The translations under genes and the position numbers were made by a program. 19,586 nt of DNA from JALZDI01 sp036259355 (GTDB lineage Bacteria > Actinomycetota > Actinomycetes > Propionibacteriales > Nocardioidaceae), in assembly GCA_036259355.1 (NCBI GenBank), contig DATABY010000073.1, positions 1-19,586 on the forward strand, given 5' to 3'. How positions within the stretch are numbered: the stretch's first letter is position 1; each line of letters starts with the position of its first letter. This document shows positions 1 through 7,542 of this stretch, one piece after another. The notes beneath the pieces are model-generated. The model had not been told where the DNA came from. It did no database searches and was given only the letters and a program-made list of their open reading frames with translations.

Positions 1-2276
1 CCGAGAACGAGCTGCGGGTGGTGGCCGACTGCGCCTACAGCCGCACCGGCGAGGGGCTGCACCGGTTCGTCGACCCCGCCGACGACCGCACCTACCTGTA
101 CACGCAGTTCGAGGTGCCGGATGCGCGCCGGGTGTTCACGACGTTCGAGCAGCCGGACCTGAAGGCGACGTTCGCGTTCACCGTCACCGCGCCCAGCCAC
201 TGGCAGGTGGTGTCGAACTCACCGACGCCGGAGCCGGAGGCACTGCGCGACGGCGTGAGCGTGTGGCGGTTCGCGCCGACCCAGCCGATGTCGACCTACA
301 TCACCGCGCTGGTCGCCGGGGAGTACCACGTCGTACGCGACTCCTACGCCGGACGCGACGCAGAGATCCCGCTGGGCGTGTTCTGCCGGCAGTCGCTGGC
401 CGAGCACCTCGACGCCGACGAGATCCTCGAGGTCACCAAGCAGGGCTTCGGGTTCTTCGAGTCGGCGTTCGAGATGGGCTACCCGTTCGGCAAGTACGAC
501 CAGCTGTTCGTGCCCGAGTACAACATGGGCGCGATGGAGAACGCCGGCTGCGTGACGTTCCGCGACGAGTACGTCTTCCGCAGCCGGCAGACCGCCGCGG
601 CGTACGAGGCGCGCGCGAACACGATCCTGCACGAGATGGCGCACATGTGGTTCGGCGACCTGGTCACGATGCGCTGGTGGGACGACCTGTGGCTGAACGA
701 GTCGTTCGCCGAGTGGGCCTCGCACCACGCGGCCACGGTCGCGACCAAGTACGACGAGGCATGGACGTCGTTCTGCAACTCCCGCAAGAACTGGGCCTAC
801 CGCCAGGACCAGCTGCCCTCCACCCACCCGATCGCGGCGGACAACCACGACCTGGAGGCGGTGGAGGTCAACTTCGACGGCATCACCTACGCCAAGGGGG
901 CGTCGTCCCTGCGGCAGCTGGTGGCCTGGGTCGGTGAGGACTCCTTCTTCGCCGGGTTGCGCGCCTACTTCGACCGGCACGCCTACGGCAACTCCGAGCT
1001 CGGCGACCTGCTGCGTGCGCTGGAGGAGACCTCGGGGCGCGACCTGGGCGCCTGGACCAAGGAGTGGCTGCAGACCTCGGGGGTCAACACGCTGCGCGCC
1101 GACTTCAGCACCGACGACGAGGGCACGCTCACCGCGTTCGCGGTGCAGCAGACCGCGCACCCCGAGTTCCCCACGCTTCGCCGGCACCGGGTCGCGATCG
1201 GCCTGTACGACCGCACCGACGCCGCGCTGGTGCGCCGCGATCGCGTCGAGATCGACGTGCTCGGCGACCGCACGGAGGTCCCCGAGCTGGTCGGCCGCCG
1301 GCGCCCCGACCTGATCCTGCTCAACGACGACGACCTCACCTACGCCAAGATCCGCCTCGACGAGAACTCGCTGACGACGCTGGTCGCCGGTATCGACACG
1401 TTCACGGAGTCGCTGCCGCGCGCGCTGTGCTGGGGGGCGGCGTGGGACATGACTCGCGACGCCGAGATGGCGGCCAGCGACTTCGTCGAGCTGGTGCTGC
1501 GCGGCATCGGCGCGGAGTCGGACCTCACCGCCGTACAGACGCTGCTGCGGCAGGCGCAGACGGCGGTCAACACCTACGTCGCAGGCCCGCGACGGTCCCA
1601 GATGCGCCGACGGTGGGAGTCGGGGCTGCTCGACCTGCTCAACGGCGCCGAGCCGGGCAGTGACCACCAGCTGGCGTTCCTGCGCGGCCTGGCCGCCGTC
1701 GCCGGCCACGAGCCGACCGGCGAGCTGCTGGCCGGGCTGCTCGACGGCAGCGCCGAGCGGGAGGGGCTGACGATCGACGCGGACCTGCGCTGGGCCCTGG
1801 TGATCGGGCTGGCCGGCATGGGCCGCATCGACGCGTCCGGGATCGAGGCGGAGCTCGCCCGCGACAACACCATCTCCGGACAGCAGCAGGCCGCCGCCGC
1901 ACGTACGGCGCTGCCCAGCGCGCAGGCGAAGGAATGGGCGTGGCACAACGCCACCGAGCGCGACGACGTGCCCAACGAGACCCAGCGCAGTATCGCCGCC
2001 TCGTTCCAGCGGCCTGGTCAGGAGCAGCTCCTGGCGCCGTACGTCGACCGCTACCTCGAGCTCGCTGCCACGGTGTGGGACGTCAAGGGCACCCAGATGG
2101 CCAGCAACATCCTGATGCTGATGTTCCCCCGGGCGCTTGCCACGCCCGAGGTGCTGGACAAGGTGAGCGAGTGGCTGTCCCGGACCGACGCGAACCCCGC
2201 GGCCCGGCGCCTGGTGTCGGAGGGCCGTGCAGACCTCGAGCGCGCGCTGCGCGCGCAGGAGCGCGACGCCCGGTAG
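1..2276 (+). CDS. pepN: Aminopeptidase N, M1 zinc metallopeptidase (5' truncated)
   Basis: Cytoplasmic zinc aminopeptidase that removes N-terminal residues from peptides. The reading frame is already open at base 3 and no start is visible, so the first roughly 100 residues lie outside the window; about 757 residues are present against about 850-860 for actinobacterial PepN. The substrate-binding GAMEN motif is at 528-542. The zinc site HEMAH is at 630-644, and the third zinc ligand Glu (in NESFAEW) is at 699-701, giving the exact HExxH-x18-E spacing of family M1. The remainder to the TAG at 2274 is the helical ERAP1_C-like C-terminal domain. The convergent DUF5130 gene that follows matches the order seen around Mycobacterium tuberculosis pepN (Rv2467/Rv2468c), as I recall it, which supports the assignment. 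No frameshift is seen. Confidence 0.96.
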   Translation, partial: ENELRVVADCAYSRTGEGLHRFVDPADDRTYLYTQFEVPDARRVFTTFEQPDLKATFAFTVTAPSHWQVVSNSPTPEPEALRDGVSVWRFAPTQPMSTYITALVAGEYHVVRDSYAGRDAEIPLGVFCRQSLAEHLDADEILEVTKQGFGFFESAFEMGYPFGKYDQLFVPEYNMGAMENAGCVTFRDEYVFRSRQTAAAYEARANTILHEMAHMWFGDLVTMRWWDDLWLNESFAEWASHHAATVATKYDEAWTSFCNSRKNWAYRQDQLPSTHPIAADNHDLEAVEVNFDGITYAKGASSLRQLVAWVGEDSFFAGLRAYFDRHAYGNSELGDLLRALEETSGRDLGAWTKEWLQTSGVNTLRADFSTDDEGTLTAFAVQQTAHPEFPTLRRHRVAIGLYDRTDAALVRRDRVEIDVLGDRTEVPELVGRRRPDLILLNDDDLTYAKIRLDENSLTTLVAGIDTFTESLPRALCWGAAWDMTRDAEMAASDFVELVLRGIGAESDLTAVQTLLRQAQTAVNTYVAGPRRSQMRRRWESGLLDLLNGAEPGSDHQLAFLRGLAAVAGHEPTGELLAGLLDGSAEREGLTIDADLRWALVIGLAGMGRIDASGIEAELARDNTISGQQQAAAARTALPSAQAKEWAWHNATERDDVPNETQRSIAASFQRPGQEQLLAPYVDRYLELAATVWDVKGTQMASNILMLMFPRALATPEVLDKVSEWLSRTDANPAARRLVSEGRADLERALRAQERDAR

Positions 2277-2319
2277 GGGGCGCTGTCACGCGCGCCGAGA
2301 TCGGGCGAGCGGTCCGGCG

Positions 2320-2703
2320 TCAGTCGGTGTGCAGCATCGGCGGGCGGCGCGCGTGGTCGGCGAGCTGCTGAAGTCCCGTGGCGATCCCGCCGGCGAAGTC
2401 GCCGGCGGCGAACGCGGTCTGCATGTTCAGCGCGGACAGCCCCACCTCGGCGTCGTCGAGCTGACGGCGTACGTCCGCGCCCGTCACGATCTCCAGCAGT
2501 CGGGCGACCGGGTCGACGAACACGAGCACCGCGCGACTCGGGTTCGCCAGCTGCGCGTGCAGGCTCTCGGCGTGGGCACGCGGGTCGCCGTCGGACGAGC
2601 CGACGTAGACCGAGAAGTCGAAACCACAGGAGACCTCGGCATTCTGCACCGCCTTGTCGATCGCGGCGCAGTCGCTGGGTGTGAGCAGTTCACCAGCGGG
2701 CAC
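2320..2703 (-). CDS. DUF5130 (TPM-like) domain protein
   Basis: A 127-residue protein of unknown function. I recognise it as the DUF5130/TPM-like family that sits beside pepN in many actinobacteria. Visible features are a short N-terminal stretch, a hydrophobic beta-strand (RAVLVFVDP) in the middle, and a C-terminal segment rich in Ala and Gly with helical character. There is no signal peptide or membrane segment. I chose the GTG at 2703 because a GGGAGG Shine-Dalgarno-like sequence lies just upstream at a usable distance. This start overlaps the end of the upstream membrane-protein gene by 14 bases, so the two are probably co-translated. The gene converges on pepN with 43 bases between the stops. 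The biochemical role is unknown; the family call rests on memory of sequence and context. Confidence 0.75.
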   Translation of the reverse strand: MPAGELLTPSDCAAIDKAVQNAEVSCGFDFSVYVGSSDGDPRAHAESLHAQLANPSRAVLVFVDPVARLLEIVTGADVRRQLDDAEVGLSALNMQTAFAAGDFAGGIATGLQQLADHARRPPMLHTD

Positions 2704-3067
2704 TTGCCCCTCCCGGCTCCTCGGCCTTCTTCCCCGTGCCCACCTCGGCGTGTGCGGTGTGCCGGCCGTCCGGGACCGCGTCTCGCGGACCCCCGAACCA
2801 CTGCGGCTCGGTCCACGAGGACACGCCCCGCTGCTGCCGGTCCCCGCGGATGAGGGACGGCGCCATCACCAGCAGCGTGATGACGAGGATGAGCGCGAGC
2901 GGGATGCCGGCGAAGATCAGCAGCGCCTGCAGGGTCGACATCGGTGGCGGGTCGCTCCACGTCACGGGCGGAGCCGCGAGCGCCGGTGCCGCCAGCAGCA
3001 CCGAGCCGGCCGGTACGGCGACGGCGCCCACGCGGAGCGCGCGACGGACGGTGGCGGGTGTGGTCAC
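2690..3067 (-). CDS. Small secreted or membrane-anchored protein of unknown function
   Basis: A 125-residue protein. Residues 1-31 look like a signal peptide: basic start, hydrophobic core and an A-L-A site near residue 31. A second strongly hydrophobic segment at about 46-68 is followed by a basic cluster (RGDRQQR), so the tail of about 55 residues should be cytoplasmic. The tail contains SSWTEPQWFGGP and is otherwise polar. No enzymatic motif is visible and I do not recognise a named family. It overlaps the DUF5130 gene by 14 bases, so the two probably form a two-gene operon. The GTG at 3067 has no good ribosome site, but a TAACCT hexamer ends six bases upstream, which fits leaderless transcription. 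Confidence 0.7.
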   Translation of the reverse strand: MTTPATVRRALRVGAVAVPAGSVLLAAPALAAPPVTWSDPPPMSTLQALLIFAGIPLALILVITLLVMAPSLIRGDRQQRGVSSWTEPQWFGGPRDAVPDGRHTAHAEVGTGKKAEEPGGASARW

Positions 3068-3073
3068 GGGGAC

Positions 3074-3079
3074 AGGTTA
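3074..3079 (-). promoter_or_regulatory. Candidate -10 box (TAACCT) of a leaderless promoter
   Basis: On the minus strand TAACCT is followed by six bases and then the GTG at 3067. This matches the actinobacterial TANNNT box placed so that transcription would begin at the start codon. No convincing -35 box is visible. Confidence 0.35.
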
Positions 3080-3140
3080 GCCACTGTCCGGGCCCGCCCG
3101 GGGTACCGGGATCGGCGCGGCCCGGGGGCGACCCGGCCGA

Positions 3141-3146
3141 TAGCCT
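3141..3146 (+). promoter_or_regulatory. Candidate -10 box (TAGCCT) of a leaderless promoter
   Basis: TAGCCT is followed by seven bases and then the GTG at 3154 of the prolyl oligopeptidase gene. No strong Shine-Dalgarno sequence is present, so a leaderless start is plausible. It lies back to back with the candidate minus-strand box at 3074-3079 in an 86-base divergent intergenic region. Confidence 0.35.
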
Positions 3147-3153
3147 CCGCAGG

Positions 3154-5283
3154 GTGAGTGATCTCCCGCGCTACCCGCCCGCCCGTCGCGACGACCTCGT
3201 CGAGGTGCTGCACGGCAACCCGGTCGCCGACCCGTACCGGTGGCTCGAGGACGGCGACTCGCCGGACACCACAGCGTGGCTGGACGCGCAGGACGACCTG
3301 TTGGACGCGCGGCGCGGCGAGTGGACGATGCGGCAGCGCTTCGCCGACCGCCTCGACACGCTCCTGCGCACGGGCTTCCACGGGCCGCCGGCGTTCCGCC
3401 ACGACCGGCAGTTCTTCGTGCGCCGCCGGGCCGAGCAGGAGCACGGCGTTCTCCACACCGTCGACCCCGACGGGACCGAACGCGTGCTGATCGACCCGAT
3501 GGAGATCGACGCCGACGGCACCACCACCCTCGACGCCTACCACCCCTCACCCGACGGCGCACTGCTCGCCTACCAGCTCTCCGAGGGCGGCACCGAGGAG
3601 TCGGCGCTTAGGGTCCTCGACGTGGTCACCGGCGAGGTCGTCGACGGGCCGATCGACCGTACCCGCTTCTCTCCGGTCGCCTGGCTTCCCGACGGCACCG
3701 GCTTCTACTACGTGCGCCAGCTCCACCCCGACGAGGTGCCGGCCGACGAGCAGCAGTACCACCGCCGCGTCTGGCTGCACCGGCTCGGGACCGACGCGGC
3801 CGGCGACCCGGTGGTGTTCGGCGCCGCGCACGACAAGGAGTTCGTGTGGTCGCTGTCGCTGGGCCCCCACACTGGGCCGGACCGTGGCCGGTGGCTGGTC
3901 GTCTCCGGGTCCAAGGGCACCGACCCGCGCACCGAGGTCTACGTCGCCGACCTGCGCGGGGCGTCCCCTGCCGCGCCCGGCTTCGTCACGGTGCAGCGCG
4001 ACGTCGACGCGCAGACGGCCATGGCGGTCGGCATCGACGGCCGGCTCTACGTCTGGACCGACCTCGACAGCCCGCGCGGCCGGCTGCTCGTGACCGACCC
4101 CGAGACGCCGACCCGGGAGCACTGGCGACCGCTGGTGGACGAGGACCCGGTCGCGGTGCTCGACGGCTTCGCGGTCCTCGACGACCTCGACGAGCCGCGG
4201 CTGCTGGTCTCCCGGACTCGGCACGCGGTCTCGGAGGTCAGCGTGCACGACCTGCGGACCGGCAAGCGCCTGGGCGAGGTCGACCTGCCGGGGCTCGGCT
4301 CGGTCGGCGGTCTGCTGACCCGCTACCACGGGGGCCACGAGGCGTGGTTTACCTACACCGACCACGTGACCCCGCCGGTCGTCTACCGGTTCGACGGGCC
4401 GAGCGGCCGAGTGGAGGAGTGGGCCCGCCCGCCGGGACCCTTCCCCGACGTCGCCGGCGTCTCGGCGCGGCTGGTGGAGTACACGTCGTACGACGGCGAG
4501 ACCGTGCGGATGTTCGTCATCGCCGCCGACTCCGTGCATGCCGAGGCCGGGGACGCAGCCGCCGCCCCACGGCCCACCATCCTCTACGGGTACGGCGGCT
4601 TCGGCATCCCGATGTCACCGGGATTCAGCGCCGGTGCGCTGGCCTGGGTGGAGACCGGCGGCGTGTACGCGGTCGCCTGCCTGCGCGGTGGCGGCGAGGA
4701 GGGCGAGGACTGGCACCGCGCCGGGATGGGCCGCCACAAGCAGCGGGTGTTCGACGACTTCCACGCCGCCGCCGAGTGGCTGTGCGACCACGACGTCACC
4801 GCACCGCGGATGCTCGCCATCTCCGGTGGCTCCAACGGCGGGCTGCTGGTGGGTGCCGCGCTCACCCAGCGTCCGGACCTGTACCGCTGCGTGGTGTGCT
4901 CCGCGCCACTGCTGGACATGGTCAGATTCGAGCAGCACGGGCTCGGCCGCTTCTGGTCCGGCGAGTACGGCACCGCTGCCGAGCCCGACGACCTCAAGAA
5001 CCTGCTGACGTACTCGCCGTACCACCGGGTGCAGGCCGGAACGGCGTACCCGGCGACGCTGTTCACGGTGTTCGGCTCCGACACGCGGGTCGACCCGCTG
5101 CACGCGCGCAAGATGTGCGCGGCGCTGCAGGCGGCGACGAGTGCCGACCCGCGGACCCACCCGATCCTGATCCGCGTCGAACGTGAGGTCGGCCACGGCG
5201 CCCGCGCCGTAAGCCGGACAATCAGCCTGAGTGCGGACACGTTGGCGTTCCAGGCCTGGGCCACAGGTTTGAGTCAGCGCTGA
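3154..5283 (+). CDS. Prolyl oligopeptidase family serine peptidase (S9A)
   Basis: A 709-residue serine peptidase expected to cut short peptides after proline in the cytoplasm; there is no signal peptide. The N-terminal part (DPYRWLED near the start) and the central segment of about residues 70-430 correspond to the family's beta-propeller. The C-terminal part is the alpha/beta hydrolase domain. The catalytic triad is readable: Ser560 in GGSNGG, Asp643 in FGSDTRVDPLHA and His681 in VGHGAR. These positions and spacings are very close to Ser554, Asp641 and His680 of the pig enzyme, and length is normal for S9A. The frame is open further upstream, but GTG 3154 gives the typical MSDLPRYPPAR start and lies seven bases after a TANNNT box. 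Oligopeptidase B is less likely, as the acidic signature of that subfamily is not evident. Confidence 0.93.
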   Translation: MSDLPRYPPARRDDLVEVLHGNPVADPYRWLEDGDSPDTTAWLDAQDDLLDARRGEWTMRQRFADRLDTLLRTGFHGPPAFRHDRQFFVRRRAEQEHGVLHTVDPDGTERVLIDPMEIDADGTTTLDAYHPSPDGALLAYQLSEGGTEESALRVLDVVTGEVVDGPIDRTRFSPVAWLPDGTGFYYVRQLHPDEVPADEQQYHRRVWLHRLGTDAAGDPVVFGAAHDKEFVWSLSLGPHTGPDRGRWLVVSGSKGTDPRTEVYVADLRGASPAAPGFVTVQRDVDAQTAMAVGIDGRLYVWTDLDSPRGRLLVTDPETPTREHWRPLVDEDPVAVLDGFAVLDDLDEPRLLVSRTRHAVSEVSVHDLRTGKRLGEVDLPGLGSVGGLLTRYHGGHEAWFTYTDHVTPPVVYRFDGPSGRVEEWARPPGPFPDVAGVSARLVEYTSYDGETVRMFVIAADSVHAEAGDAAAAPRPTILYGYGGFGIPMSPGFSAGALAWVETGGVYAVACLRGGGEEGEDWHRAGMGRHKQRVFDDFHAAAEWLCDHDVTAPRMLAISGGSNGGLLVGAALTQRPDLYRCVVCSAPLLDMVRFEQHGLGRFWSGEYGTAAEPDDLKNLLTYSPYHRVQAGTAYPATLFTVFGSDTRVDPLHARKMCAALQAATSADPRTHPILIRVEREVGHGARAVSRTISLSADTLAFQAWATGLSQR

Positions 5284-5334
5284 GGCACGGCGTACTTTCG
5301 GGACCGATCCCGTCTCGACCGGAGGAAGTGCGCC

Positions 5335-6420
5335 GTGCTGTCTTTGCCCGACCTGTCCACGGGGAGCACCGAGCCAGGCACCCAGGAGACGACTCCCGAC
5401 TGCTGGGAGCGGGCCGCCGACAACCCTCTGTGCGCGACGGTCTACGAGTGGTCCGGCGGCAACGAGTGGCTGGCCTCCGCCTCCGACTGGCTGATCGCCA
5501 AGCCGCTGAACATCCTGTTCCTCCTCGTCATCGCCTACCTGCTGCGCTGGGCGCTGCACCGCCTCATCGACCGCGTGATGAAGCGGGCGGCGCAGGGCTC
5601 GGTCCCGGGCATCGTCAACCGCGGCAAGTCGCGCCAGGTCGTGGACCGGTCCTCGATCGCCGCGGAGCGCCGGCACCAGCGCACCGCCACGATGGCGTCC
5701 CTGCTGAAGAGCATCACCACCGCGGTGATCTTCGGCGTGATCGCGGTCATGGTCATCGACGTCCTCGGCTACAACATCGCGCCGCTGATCGCCAGCGCGG
5801 GGATCCTCGGCCTCGCGCTCGGGTTCGGCGCGCAGAGCCTGGTGGCCGACTTCCTGTCGGGTGTCTTCATGATCCTCGAGGACCAGTACGGCGTCGGCGA
5901 CATGGTGGACGTCGGCGACGCGATCGGCGAGGTCGAGGCCGTCGGGCTGCGCGTCACCCGCGTACGGGACATCGACGGCACCGTCTGGTACGTCCGCAAC
6001 GGCAACATCGCCCGTATCGGCAACATGAGCCAGAACTGGGCCCGCACCGTGCTCGACATCAACGTCGCCTACGACGAGGACCTCGACCGGGTCCGCGCCA
6101 TCCTCGCCGACGAGGCCCACAAGATGTGGGAGGAGGAGAAGCACAACCCCGACATCCTCGAGGAGCCGGAGGTATGGGGCGTCCAGGAGCTGGCGGCCGA
6201 GTCGGTCGTCGTACGGGTGGTGCTGAAGACCGCGCCGATGCAGCAGTGGACGGTGGCGCGCACGCTCCGGGAGCGGATCAAGGAGCGCTTCGACGCCGAG
6301 GGGATCGAGATCCCGCTGCCGCAGCGGGTGATCTGGCACCGTAGCGACGACGAGCAGGCCCAGAACGGCAGCCGCACGACCGAGACGTCCGAGACGTCCG
6401 GGACCTCTCCCCGCGCCTGA
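5335..6420 (+). CDS. MscS-family mechanosensitive ion channel
   Basis: A 361-residue small-conductance mechanosensitive channel that releases solutes on hypo-osmotic shock. Transmembrane segments fall at about residues 58-75, 123-145 and 148-182. The third carries the Ala/Gly-rich pore helix (ASAGILGLALGFGAQSLVADF) characteristic of MscS and is followed by the beta domain (GVGDMVDVGD). The C-terminal alpha/beta domain ends near residue 340, and the tail is polar and Thr/Ser/Glu rich. Two cysteines (23 and 33) before the first membrane segment could form an external disulphide. GTG 5335 is chosen because GGAGGA at 5321-5326 lies eight bases upstream. It follows the prolyl oligopeptidase stop by 51 bases and may be co-transcribed with it. 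A nine-base tandem duplication (GAGACGTCC, 6382-6399) lies in the tail. Confidence 0.94.
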   Translation: MLSLPDLSTGSTEPGTQETTPDCWERAADNPLCATVYEWSGGNEWLASASDWLIAKPLNILFLLVIAYLLRWALHRLIDRVMKRAAQGSVPGIVNRGKSRQVVDRSSIAAERRHQRTATMASLLKSITTAVIFGVIAVMVIDVLGYNIAPLIASAGILGLALGFGAQSLVADFLSGVFMILEDQYGVGDMVDVGDAIGEVEAVGLRVTRVRDIDGTVWYVRNGNIARIGNMSQNWARTVLDINVAYDEDLDRVRAILADEAHKMWEEEKHNPDILEEPEVWGVQELAAESVVVRVVLKTAPMQQWTVARTLRERIKERFDAEGIEIPLPQRVIWHRSDDEQAQNGSRTTETSETSGTSPRA

Positions 6421-6438
6421 ATCCGGCGTGCGACCACA

Positions 6439-6491
6439 CAGCGCGGGGGTCCCCCACAACGATAGGTTCGTAGCAGGGGGCCCCCGCGCTG
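6439..6491. terminator. Large GC-rich hairpin between convergent genes (likely bidirectional terminator)
   Basis: Arms 6439-6454 and 6476-6491 are inverted repeats of 16 bases, complete apart from one position that forms a G-U pair. They flank a 21-base loop. Each arm is itself nearly palindromic (a run of G then a run of C), so a cruciform with sub-hairpins is possible. It sits 18 bases after the mscS stop and 44 bases beyond the osmC stop on the other strand. There is no T-tract, as is common in actinobacteria. Confidence 0.65.
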
Positions 6492-6535
6492 TTGCGTTCT
6501 CGCATCAGAGCGCCCCGGTGGGCGCCGCGATGTGC

Positions 6536-6961
6536 TCAGGCCAGCGCGGCGTCCAGGGTGATCGTGGTCCCGGTCAGCGCCTGCGAGACCGGGCAGCCGG
6601 CCTTGGCACCCTCCGCGGCCTTCACGAAGTCGTCGTTGCTGGCGCCGTCGACCTTGCCCCGCACGGTCAGCTTGATGCCGGTGATGCCCTCACCGGGCTG
6701 GAACGACACGTCGGCCTGCGTGTCCAGCGCCTGGGCGGGTGTCCCGGCGTCGGCGAGCTCCTTGGACAGCGCCATCGAGAAGCAGGACGAGTGCGCGGCC
6801 GCGATCAGCTCCTCGGGGCTGGTCTTGCCACCGGGCTCCTCGGCCCGGGCCGGCCAGCTCACGTCGTACGAGCCGAGACCGGACGACTCCAGGTTCACCG
6901 TGCCGGCGCCTTCGAACAGCGTGCCCTCCCAGTGAGCCTTGGCGGTGCGGGTCGTTGCCAT
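6536..6961 (-). CDS. OsmC/Ohr-family peroxiredoxin
   Basis: A 141-residue thiol peroxidase expected to reduce organic hydroperoxides or related electrophiles. Both redox cysteines of the family are present: Cys60 in AHSSCFSMAL and Cys123 in GCPVSQAL. The preceding PGGKTSPEELIAAA stretch is the conserved entry to the long central helix. Length is typical, at about 140 residues. The frame is open far upstream, but ATG 6961 has a strong GAGGAGGA-type ribosome site immediately upstream and begins at the conserved MATTRTAKAHWEG. It is transcribed divergently from the globin gene across a 168-base gap and convergently with mscS. The sequence resembles OsmC more than Ohr, although substrate preference cannot be read from it. 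Confidence 0.93.
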   Translation of the reverse strand: MATTRTAKAHWEGTLFEGAGTVNLESSGLGSYDVSWPARAEEPGGKTSPEELIAAAHSSCFSMALSKELADAGTPAQALDTQADVSFQPGEGITGIKLTVRGKVDGASNDDFVKAAEGAKAGCPVSQALTGTTITLDAALA

Positions 6962-7116
6962 GCTTCCTCCTCGTTGGTCGGATGTCCCCATCCTGCCGAC
7001 CGGACTCGCCGCCGGACCAGGCGGGGACCCCGGCGACACACGGGCGCTGTGCTTGCGGGGCACGGCGGGCATGACCCGTTGCCCCCCGTGCGTGGGCCTG
7101 CCCCCGTGCGTATTGC

Positions 7117-7122
7117 CACAAT
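7117..7122 (+). promoter_or_regulatory. Candidate -10 box (CACAAT) upstream of globin
   Basis: CACAAT ends seven bases before GTG 7130, the same geometry as the box before the prolyl oligopeptidase start. It lacks the first T of TANNNT and has no -35 partner that I can see, so it is weak evidence for a leaderless start. Confidence 0.25.
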
Positions 7123-7129
7123 GGGCCGG

Positions 7130-7542
7130 GTGACTGAGCAACCAGCCGAGGTGACGTTGTACGACGCCATGGGCGGGCACGCGTTCTTCGACCGCCTCGT
7201 GCACCGGTTCTACGCGGGCGTCGCGGACGACCCGTACCTGCGCGCGCTCTACCCCGAGCAGGACCTGACCGGCGCGGAGCATCGGCTGCGAATGTTCCTC
7301 GAGCAGTACTGGGGCGGCCCGAAGACCTACCAGCAGGAGCGCGGGCACCCGCGGCTGCGTATGCGGCACGCGCCGTTCGCGGTGTCACCGAAGGCGCGCG
7401 ACCACTGGCTGATGCACATGCGTGCCGCGGTCGACGAGGCCGTCGAGGAGGGGCAGCTGTCCCCCGGGCTCGAGCAGCGGCTGTGGGCGTACTTCGAGCA
7501 CGCCGCGAACTTCATGGTCAACACCTTCGACGAGCCTCCTGA
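7130..7542 (+). CDS. glbO: Group II truncated haemoglobin (GlbO-like), stop codon lost
   Basis: Haem protein of the trHbO class, which binds oxygen and may detoxify peroxide or nitric oxide. Key residues are in place: Tyr28 (B10), Tyr41 (CD1), proximal His80 (F8, in LRMRHAPF) and Trp93 (G8). Spacing is identical to Tyr23, Tyr36, His75 and Trp88 of M. tuberculosis GlbO. Homology ends near FMVNTFDEPP at about 7540, where GlbO proteins normally terminate, but there is no in-frame stop there; the frame stays open to 8182. A TGA at 7540-7542 is one base out of frame, so a single missing base just upstream would explain it. The coordinates given are the homologous extent. GTG 7130 is preferred; ATG 7121 in the same frame is an alternative. 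Confidence 0.85.

Noticed and set aside
219..1946. Long minus-strand open frame of about 575 codons antisense to pepN
   Set aside because: It is a GC-bias shadow: Arg/Gly/Val/Leu-rich with no domain, while the plus strand carries an unmistakable M1 peptidase.
3604..3609. Isolated GCTTAG half-site inside the prolyl oligopeptidase gene
   Set aside because: There is no matching CTAAGC half at the right spacing and it lies inside a coding region, so it is not counted as a TetR operator.
6382..6399. Tandem nine-base repeat GAGACGTCC in the mscS tail
   Set aside because: Only two copies, in frame, in a disordered polar tail; a trivial duplication.
4615..6459. Minus-strand open frame of about 614 codons across the prolyl oligopeptidase and mscS genes
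   Set aside because: It lies antisense to two clear genes, has low-complexity Arg/Asp/Val/Leu composition and no recognisable motif.
6976..7001. Hairpin in the osmC leader (GGTC-GGATG and CATCC with a displaced GACC)
   Set aside because: A short, bulged stem with no recognisable riboswitch or OhrR-type operator pattern; too weak to call a feature.
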